Source: Lutjanus erythropterus
Lineage: Eukaryota > Chordata > Actinopteri > Lutjaniformes > Lutjanidae
DNA length: 64,000 nucleotides
Assembly (NCBI GenBank): GCA_020091685.1
Contig: CM034594.1
Location: forward strand, 42,729,250-42,793,249
Reading direction: 5' to 3'
A program made the translations under genes and the position numbers. Below the pieces are notes generated by a model. The model worked only from the letters and a program-made list of their open reading frames with translations, was not told the origin of the DNA and did no database searches. Shown here in pieces: positions 56,666 through 64,000 of this stretch (the stretch's first letter is position 1; each line of letters starts with the position of its first letter).

Positions 56666-58090
56666 GAATAATATTTTTTTCTCCCCTTTTTATACTTACT
56701 GGATCCCAACAGCACAAAAATGTATTAATTTGTTGAATTTATTTTTACATCAACAAACTTGGATATACTAAAATGAGGTTTTTAATTTTGATTTAATCTG
56801 ATTGATTTAATTTTAAATCTGGATTTACTTATTTTAAACCTAGTTTTGCTGAACTCAGATTAGAACTACTCTTAGATTAAATTAATCTTTGTTGATGTGA
56901 GCCAGTGTTAGTGGCCTAATAATATAATGATGGCCTACATGCTGTTTTACATGATGCTCATTTTAGGAACAAAAAATATATCTTTGCAAGGAGAAACAAT
57001 CAAAGACATTCTTGGGCAATAAAAATGTCAAGTGAACATAAACTGATTATCCGCTACTGGTCACTTCAGTACACAAATGTCCAGATATCCAGCAGGCCTC
57101 TGAAAACTATTGTATTTCTTTAAACATATTCCACAGTGATGTATTAAGTTGAGTCATGCTTAACTTTGATTTATGGAAGTTGAGGCCCACAGTCAAGCAC
57201 AGACAACTCAGCCACCACAACACTGTCAAATCCGTCACGTTGCCAAGTGGAGGAACACACCCTGGTTGGTAAATCACATTCTCTGTGGTTGCAAATGTGC
57301 GGGAAAAAGCTGACAGCTAACTCCATCTTGAATCTCCACTCTTCTTTGAAGGGCCAACTGTAAAACATCTCATCAGGGCCCAGTGGTCGGGATTTCAGGC
57401 AAACGAGGACGACAGCAAAGCAAACAAACAAGGTTGGAGGGTTTCTCCAAATGTTCTTTGATGGCTGCGTGATGGGCAGGGTGGGAGACCAAAACGGAGG
57501 GAGGGAGGATTGAGGAAGACAGGGAGGGACAGCATGGGAGGAAAGACTGGGAGTGTTGACAGAGGAGAGGGATGGTTTGGAAAGTGTGAGGTAGAAATAT
57601 GAAGAGATGAAAGGATTGAGAGAGGACACAGATTAAATAGTAAATAGCAGAGGAGGTGTCAGGGCTAGGTTTGACCAGTGAGGATTTTGGGGGCCAACAC
57701 AGACTATTTTTGGACAGAGGCAGCTGACAGCTGACATTTTCTGCAGGCATCCAGTATATAAATTTGGCCATTTTATTGCCAAAAATTACAGGACACACAC
57801 AAAATTTTTTACAATATTTATCTGACAGATGAAAAGTAGTACTTGGTCTGATATTACCAGTAGCTGGTGGCTAATGTTAGCTGAAGTTGGCAAACTTTCA
57901 ACCAGGATGTCTTTAAAACAACTGACTTCAGAGAATAAAGGGAAACTCACAGGCGTCACTGCTCAGCACCAGCGATTTACTAAGTTTGTCTCACTTCACG
58001 ATCATTTTGGGTGTCGCTGTGGTTTTGCAGTTAAGATGCTAACCATGAACTGTAATATTGTCATTTTGAATCCGGTCAGGGGTCTTTGTT
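56666..58090. other. Unique DNA, no gene seen
   Basis: AT-rich to about 57170, then more complex. Two overlapping antisense frames (57171-57798) are Pro/Ser/Leu-rich and reflect a GGGAGG-rich patch at 57495-57560. No domain is seen. Confidence 0.4.
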
Positions 58091-58380
58091 AACCTGACAC
58101 GCCAGATGCTTTGCTTCACAGAACCACCTGCGAGTTGTCCTTGACAGAAACTGTTTGGAAAAGGGCAGGCACTTTCAAAAAAACATTTGGCACATGATTG
58201 ATTGAACCATCCGTCTAACACGGGCTAACTTCAACCAATCTGATCAATGCTTCCGCTGACGCTTCTCGCTGTTGTGACACCTAAAACTACACCCGCAACT
58301 GCCAATAGTTGGATAACTAAGTCTGGCAGGATGGATTCTCACATGATTTTGTGATCTCACAAATCCAGCCGCTGTGCAAA
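58091..58380 (-). mobile_element. Helicase-derived repeat family, copy 7 (reading frame fully deleted)
   Basis: The 3' terminal sequence 'aacctgacacgccagatgct' starts at 58091. The tail 'aaactgtttggaaaagggca' follows, then 'cgggctaacttcaaccaatc' and 'tgatcaatgcttccgctga', the same leader-to-tail junction as copy 2. The leader 'acacctaaaactacacccgc' and the 5' hairpin region ('cacaaatccagccgctg') complete the element. At about 290 bp with both ends, it and copy 2 look like a distinct short subfamily. Confidence 0.75.
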
Positions 58381-59129
58381 GTAAGGTCTTTGCTGCATTT
58401 ACTCAGTTCTGGTTATGTCTACTGTTTATAACTAGAGGAGCATACCGAGAGCAGATACATCTGCTAAGACCAAATGTTTTATGTCGAAGTGTTAACGAAA
58501 GTGAAAATTAATTTGTGTATCCACCCCGTGATTCTGATCCACTCCAAAGACAGACAAACAAGCTAAGAAACAGACAAAAGTGACAGAAAACATAACCTCC
58601 TTGGTGGAGGTAATAATGGCTTAAAATGCTGTAAAAATTCTGCACTTTTGTAATTCAATATTTCTGTAGAGTCTCCAAAGTCGGTAGCTGAACAGAAATC
58701 CAGTTATAGCCAGCTAACCTGTCAATAGCACCAGTACAACTGCTACTACTATTTACTGCTTCTTATGGCAGTTTATTTAAAGTGTGAATAGCACACTTAA
58801 AGTACCTTTAAATGTCTGTAGTTACAACTATTAATCTAAATGTGCATTTGTGCAAAACAAAAGAAGAAATAGCTAACAACTAACAGACATTATAATAGGC
58901 TAAACAAGTACACCATCTGGTATTGAGGTAATGCAAAAGTAATCAAGTTACATTCCTTTAAAACCGTGATACTTTGGTTACTGATTACTGATTGATTGAT
59001 TATTGTATTGGAATACATTTTTAAAGTAACCCTCCCTACCCAAAAGTTAAGATCCACTGGTACCAACCACATCATGCCACCTTGTGTGATTTGACAATAA
59101 CTGATAAGATGACATAATCAAGTACTCCC
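58381..59129. repeat. Unique DNA with an inverted 'gtaaccctcc' repeat fragment (58895-59040)
   Basis: The fragment ends 'ttttaaagtaaccctcccta', the complement of 15224-15245. The rest is unremarkable. Confidence 0.4.
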
Positions 59130-59560
59130 ACCTAAATGATAAAATAGGATTAAAATAATCTACTATCAGTTATAAAAGTGATTTATATGAGCATGCTATG
59201 ATTTGCCACATCTTTGCTTAAGGACTGGTTAAAGTTATGCAGCTAAAACTACTTCCTATATGTGAGTAAAGGATGCAGTGATTGTAGGAGGAGATGGTAG
59301 GAGATGAGATGCTGATGTCAAGGCTCAACATTTTGCACACCCAACCACTGTAGCTCTTCTAAATCAAAGCTTAATGCAAATTATGGTTTAAAAATGTGTA
59401 TTTTATCTAGCATTTAGAGAACTCTGAGCAACTTTAAGAAATAAAATGGCTGCTAACTACAACTGTGAAAAAATGTAAGATTTTGTCACCTCCATCAGAT
59501 GGAGTAATTTTTTCTCATTCTGTCACCCTGTTCATAATCAATTCTAAATGATGTAATAGC
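59130..59560 (+). repeat. Left part of a dispersed element (TIR-like segment A plus internal segment B)
   Basis: Segment A (about 59130-59270) is matched in inverted orientation at 61290-61430. Segment B (about 59345-59530, 'cttctaaatcaaagc', 'tttagagaactctgag') is matched in direct orientation at 61020-61160. The simplest reading is two truncated copies of one element with A as its terminal inverted repeat. Confidence 0.5.
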
Positions 59561-61019
59561 ATCTGAGGCAATGGAACAAGCTAATAGCAGAAATCCTTTG
59601 CAACAGTGCAGTGTGTTAGCTAAAGGTGCTACTGAAAGCATCAACTACAGGCTTCATGACCTAAACAAATGAATACGATCTAGGATAAGAAATCAGTCAC
59701 TTCCTCTTCTTCTAGGCTCTGCTGCCCTCAAGCATCACATCCATCATATCATGAGTGGACGTCACTGGCTTTTCCTCATTTTTATTCTTATAATATCTGT
59801 GCTAACCTGTCGCCCCATCAAGTGGTGTGGCAGTTAGGACATCAATACATGTCGAAGGGTAAACAAAAAGGAGGTTGGCGAAGGAGGAAAACGTAACATG
59901 GAGCTGGAGAGTGGCCCATATTCATCAACAGAAGTGAGCACAGTGTTCCACTGACGTTGCCATTTGTCGACTCATTGGCCTAAAATGCTGAGTGACCCTA
60001 ATGCAGGGTCATATTTTCTAGGCCCTGCTGTCCTCTTGGGTCAACGCTACACTGTCCTGGGGAGAGGCCAGCGCTTGCATGAATAAGTAAAGACCGTTGG
60101 GGGACCAAAGTCCGTTGGCTGACGTTTCCACCCCACTGAATTTTAACACATTAGGAAGCCCTACTGCCAGTAATGAGCCAAAGACAGAGGGATGGGGATG
60201 GGAGGGAGGTGGGCCGTTGAGGGGTGAGAGTGTGCGCTCACATCCTCAGAGCAGAACTCCCTGAGCACACTAGACTGTGTCACTCTCAACCTGTTATTGT
60301 TGTGCAAATGTTACTCACATCTCATGTGAAAAAGATGGCACTCCAGATTGGTAAGCTTTTACTTAAAGTGCACTGGTATGCTTTATAACGACAGCACAGG
60401 CCCGCAGGAACAGACAAACCTTAATTACAGTGTAATGACTAGACAAGAATTAAAAATTCCACACATGCCTCTCTGCATGTTCATAATCATTTCCTAACAG
60501 AAAAAATCAGCTTAAAAATTTCTTTTTTTGTGTGAAAATTTACTTTTTAAGGATTTATACATATGAAATATATGTAATTTATTCAATTTTTTTTTTTCAA
60601 ATTTTTCAAAGCTTTTATTTTTTTAATTTCTTAACTTGCTCTGTGCCAGAAAACACCCTTGTCCCAGACAAGAATTCACAACTTCAGTGCTGAAATCCAT
60701 CACAATCTAAAACTAACAATATCTACTGGTAACATAGGTGTAAAATTATGCTATTACAATCAACTTTGTTTAAAAATCAATATTTTATGAAAATGTTGGC
60801 CTGTAAAAGTTATATTCCAGATGTCCACCAACTCAGATTTTTACAAAAACATGATTTAATCAGGCATGAAAAGGGTTAGCTATACCCTAAGGACCCCTGT
60901 CTCACTTCCTGGTTTAAAAAAAGGCAGGAATACTGCTCAAGCACCGGTAACCTTTCTATTTTTAGAAAAATTCATTAAATAATATAGCTATCAGACTGTC
61001 TCAACCATAACATGCCAAA
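59561..61019. other. Unique DNA between two related repeat halves
   Basis: Part of it (about 59990-60170, 'ggtcatattttctaggccct') is repeat-poor and complex and could be regulatory. 60500-60630 is very AT-rich. No gene signal. Confidence 0.4.
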
Positions 61020-61430
61020 TGTGTAGCCCTTCGAAATCAAAGCAAAATAAGTCGTATGGTATAAAATTGTATTTTGATTGGCATTAAGAGAACTCTGAGA
61101 CACTTATAAATTTTTTTTAAATAAATTAAATTTTCTCAATCAGCGACCTTGTGTGTCCATTCAAGTGATGACAGTCCTTTTTCATAAGTAAAGGTGTAAG
61201 TAGACATAGTGTGACCATATGATACTGCTGCAAATTATTTTATGGAGGAGGTCAGGTGTATGGTTGGGTATTTTTATCATGACTAGAATCTCTTACTAAC
61301 CTATATGAGGTAGTTTTAGTTGCATAAATTCAACCAATCCTTGACCAAAGAGGTGGCAAATCAGAAAATGCTCATATGACTTGCTTTTATTATTGATATT
61401 AGATGATTTTAACCCTATTTATCATGTAGT
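61020..61430 (+). repeat. Right part of the same dispersed element (B plus inverted A)
   Basis: B at 61020-61160 ('cttcgaaatcaaagc', 'aagagaactctgaga') is followed by inverted A at 61290-61430 ('atatgaggtagttttagttg', 'gatttgccac'-type phrases reversed). The match between the two A arms extends at least to 'ggattaaaataatcta' on the left and 'gatgattttaaccct' on the right. Confidence 0.5.
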
Positions 61431-61741
61431 CCTGTCAATTATTATCACAAATCAGAAAAAGCTTGTAAGGGTCATTTTGGAAGCCAGTGAAAAAATATTT
61501 ATATTGTCACTTTGGTGTAAGACTTGTTGGATTATTCATCGTGTTCATATCTAATTACAGAAAGTCACTGTCAGCTTTGACAGGCATTGGGCCAGGGAAC
61601 TTTATGGACAGTGAAGCTGTAATTAAAAAAGAGGTTTCAGGTCGTTTCAATTCACTGGGTGTTTTCAGAGGATTCATCAGGCTCTGACCAAGGGAGTTCA
61701 TACTGTAGCCAAGGTTGTGTGTGTTGTTCTTCAGAGAAAGA

Positions 61742-61742
<1 letters not shown>
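61431..61742. other. Unique DNA, nothing recognised
   Basis: Frames here are short and end in the TG tract. Confidence 0.45.

Positions 61743-61819
<77 letters not shown>
61743..61819. repeat. (TG)38 microsatellite
   Basis: 77 bp of uninterrupted TG, the longest simple repeat in the window. Four frames pass through it and give Cys-Val or Thr-His runs. Confidence 0.97.
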
Positions 61820-61824
<5 letters not shown>

Positions 61825-62429
61825 CCTCATCTCAGCCCCAGTGCCCCTGTGCCCTGGCCTCTCTTCCTCCCCCACTGTGTGCGAGTTTATTCACAGGAAA
61901 TGCAGGGGAGCCTTACGGGTGGCTGGGCTGATGCGAAGCGACGTGGCGTCTCCAGCGAGCCGGGAACTTAGCATGTCAGGCAGGTCAGCACGGGGCAAGC
62001 AGACAGTCGATAAAATATTCAATACAGCACTCCCAGTTCATGGATCTAATACCTCAGAAAAGGCCCCCCTCCAAAATCCAAAGGAGAAAAAAAATCATCA
62101 TCTCTCCAACCTCTTCTCTTCACAGTGGCCGGCTGGGTGGGTTTATCAAACTCAAGGTGCAAAAGCCTCTTGTCAATGAAGATTTAACTGAGTCTGGTGG
62201 CGAAGCAGGAGTGGAATCATCTTTGCAGGGTGACTTATGGATTTCCAACCCCTCCCTTCCCTCATGTCAGGGAGAGAAAGCTAGCCTTATCCAGAGTTTA
62301 AGTTCAAAAGTGCTTCACGACCTTTTCCAGCCTAGGTGCTGGGAACCCTAACACAGTAGCCACATCTTTTTGTCCATCTTTTGTTTCTTTTCTTTCTTGA
62401 TTGCACATTTCTTTTGCTTCTGTTTCCTG
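61820..62429. other. Unique DNA, no gene seen
   Basis: Moderately GC-rich with overlapping short frames (61659-62351); none shows a known domain. Confidence 0.4.
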
Positions 62430-63500
62430 AGCCCTGCATCTTCCCAGAGCCCCGGGGGCGAGAGGAAAACATACGGCAGAGTTTGACAGTGCGGCGAGTG
62501 AGAGTCTGGAAGGGCTGGCCCTGGAATGTCTTGTGTCAGTTTAGCGCAATGGGCGCTAATCCCAATTAGCATCACTCAGCTGCACTGAGGGCGCATCACA
62601 TCGACTCAGCCTCTGCTTAGACAGGCGCCCTCCGTGGACCGGGCGTATACAGTGAAACACCAGCTGCTATCGGCCTGTTTTGCTGATTAACCCAGACACT
62701 AAGATGTCGTTGCTGTGTCTTTTGACTCCCGAGCCGCCGCCGCCTCCTCCCTTTGTTGTCTTCGGGTAGCTTCCGTCTACTTACATTTTTAACAAGCGTC
62801 TCCTCTGTCTCCATCTCTTTTATTGTGTCGTCTGAGTGCGTGGTATTTTATTACTTACACTGCATAGATTGGTTGAGTACACTGGATCAGTGTTACCCAC
62901 TCAAACGGTTTTCCTTTCTCCCCCTGAATAATTAATGGAAATGGATGGTTAAGGACAAAGGCAGTGAAGACTCCATTAAGGGGCGAGATGTTGAGAGGTG
63001 CTGACTTCATCATTGGAGTTGTTAGCGCCAGGGGTAGTGATCCGATTCAGACAATATTCCACGACAGACATGGACCCAGGAACCACCGGCTTCTGCACTA
63101 AAGCGTGGTCGCTAAACAAGCACTGTGCATTTCTGAGGATGGCACTGAAAGCAAACGCTGTTCAAGCCTCATATTGTTGTAACAGTTGTCATGCAGGGCA
63201 GAGATTCTTGGCATATACGCTTTCACTGGACACCTGCATGGGTTTTGAGCACACTAAAAACAAAGTGTTTGGACTAACAAGGTAATGTGGGCTAAGGGGG
63301 TGGGGTGAGAATGCAGCTTTTATGGAGTACAATTGGGAGCTAACCTAAGTGATAAAAATAGCTGGATCTGGCTGTAAGGGGTTTTGTTTTTGCTTTTCCA
63401 AAGGCACGTCATAATACATCCCAGAGTTTCAGGGCCCTGCAGCTTTCAGATACCTATAAATAAATGCTTTCCTGAGCTTTACTTCTCTCTCTTTCACTCG
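62430..63500. promoter_or_regulatory. Repeat-poor block, candidate conserved non-coding region
   Basis: GC-richer and complex, with retained CpGs. Phrases include 'atgggcgctaatcccaatta' (62550-62569), which contains 'taatccc', a PITX/OTX-type site, followed by 'ttag'. Another complex patch is at about 63365-63475. Frames here (62348-62814, 62998-63285) have no known domain. Confidence 0.3.
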
Positions 63501-64000
63501 CAGACACACACTCATGCAGGGGCTGGAGCCGAGTAAATAGCCCCCTTCTGATGAAAAACATTCCAACACTACCAACACCGTGAAAGGGGAGTGAATGGTG
63601 GATGGGATGGCGGCGGTGGGGCTTTTAAAATGGACTCAACCGCCTGTTTTCCCCAAGCACTATTTTCACTGCCACCATTTTCACAGAGAGAGAAGCCCTC
63701 AGCTCTCTCTAAGGGTTTCCTGTGCTTAGTTGCAGACAGAGATGAGCTAAGTCTCTTCTTGAGCACTGCGTGTTCCAGACTGGGAGGAGGAATTAAATTT
63801 AACCCCCTCCCACCCCTCGTTTTTTTTTTTTTGTTTGTCTTGTTTGTTTTGTTGTTGTTTTTTTTGTTTTTTTTTGTGCTGGATGGTACTGCCAAAGAGC
63901 GGTCTTCTCCAAGGACATGATGACTTGATGACACATAACCAAAGTACCAACCTGTCTGACACAAGCAAAAGTTGTAGTGATCTAAGCTCAAGTAACGAAT
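63501..64000. repeat. Unique DNA with a T/GTTT-rich tract
   Basis: A T-rich tract with G interruptions runs from about 63821 to 63877. Overlapping frames on both strands through it are low-complexity artefacts. The remaining sequence shows no gene. Confidence 0.5.

Noticed and set aside
57171-57798. Two overlapping antisense frames of 141 and 152 codons
   Set aside because: Two different frames are open over the same purine-rich stretch, which indicates low stop-codon density rather than a gene.
4891-58380. Calling the helicase family a Helitron
   Set aside because: The terminal hairpin is suggestive, but the ends lack a consistent CTRR-type 3' boundary and the helicase motif resembles RecQ rather than Pif1. 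No Rep domain is seen, so the class is left open.
61715-62179. 154-codon frame through the TG tract
   Set aside because: The first third is a Cys-Val run from (TG)38; the rest has no recognisable domain.
62700-62760. CpG island or promoter
   Set aside because: A short GCC/TCC-rich patch only; CpG density is not sustained over 200 bp and no initiator or TATA arrangement stands out.
63821-63877. Poly-A tail of a retrocopy (as poly-T on the plus strand)
   Set aside because: The tract is interrupted by regular G residues and no gene-like sequence or target duplication is seen beside it.

Overview
The window looks like about 64 kb of intergenic or deep intronic DNA from a teleost, probably a spiny-rayed (percomorph) fish. 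I base this on the very many (CA)n/(TG)n tracts, a tRNA-headed SINE with an L2-like tail of the kind common in teleosts, and many short inverted-repeat DNA elements whose ends I recognise from teleost genomes. I find no intact protein-coding gene, no rRNA, no functional tRNA and no CRISPR array. The open reading frames are short and uninterpretable, or run through simple repeats or transposon remnants. The two coding traces I can support are both mobile-element-like and broken: fragments of a RecQ/DExH-type helicase, and a THAP-type zinc-finger fragment.

The most interesting content is one dispersed repeat family with seven recognisable copies (4891-5406, 11122-11402, 23036-23500, 34402-34653, 38851-39013, 44332-44640, 58091-58380). 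Its 3' end is a near-perfect hairpin. Several copies keep the start of a reading frame, or the ATP-binding (Walker A) segment, of a RecQ-like helicase. The copies carry different internal deletions, so they look like non-autonomous derivatives of a larger helicase-encoding mobile element.

Layout. 1-4.9 kb: AT-rich DNA, old MITE fragments, then a repeat-poor block (about 3.0-4.4 kb) that may be conserved regulatory DNA. 4.9-12.5 kb: helicase-family copies 1 and 2 with unique sequence. 12.9-16.5 kb: a dense cluster of MITEs and foldback elements, including a hAT-like element. 17.3-19 kb: (CA)n cluster beside a repeat-poor block. 19-20.5 kb: MITE remnants with a SINE inserted. 22-23.5 kb: a duplicated segment and helicase copy 3. 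24-28 kb: microsatellites. 28.4-34.4 kb: degraded repeats, a tandem duplication and a foldback element. 34.4-37.1 kb: helicase copy 4 and the THAP fragment. 38-44.6 kb: helicase copies 5 and 6, a hAT element with target duplication, and a large foldback. 45.2-52.1 kb: two copies of an element with an internal minisatellite, one of them inside a tandem duplication. 52.5-56.7 kb: a repeat-poor block, repeat fragments and a roughly 30-40 bp minisatellite. 58-61.4 kb: helicase copy 7 and an inverted/direct repeat complex. 61.7-64 kb: a 77-bp TG tract and a repeat-poor block.

The candidate regulatory blocks are inferences from complexity and composition only; no alignment was possible. Family names are used only where terminal repeats, target duplications or protein motifs can be read directly.
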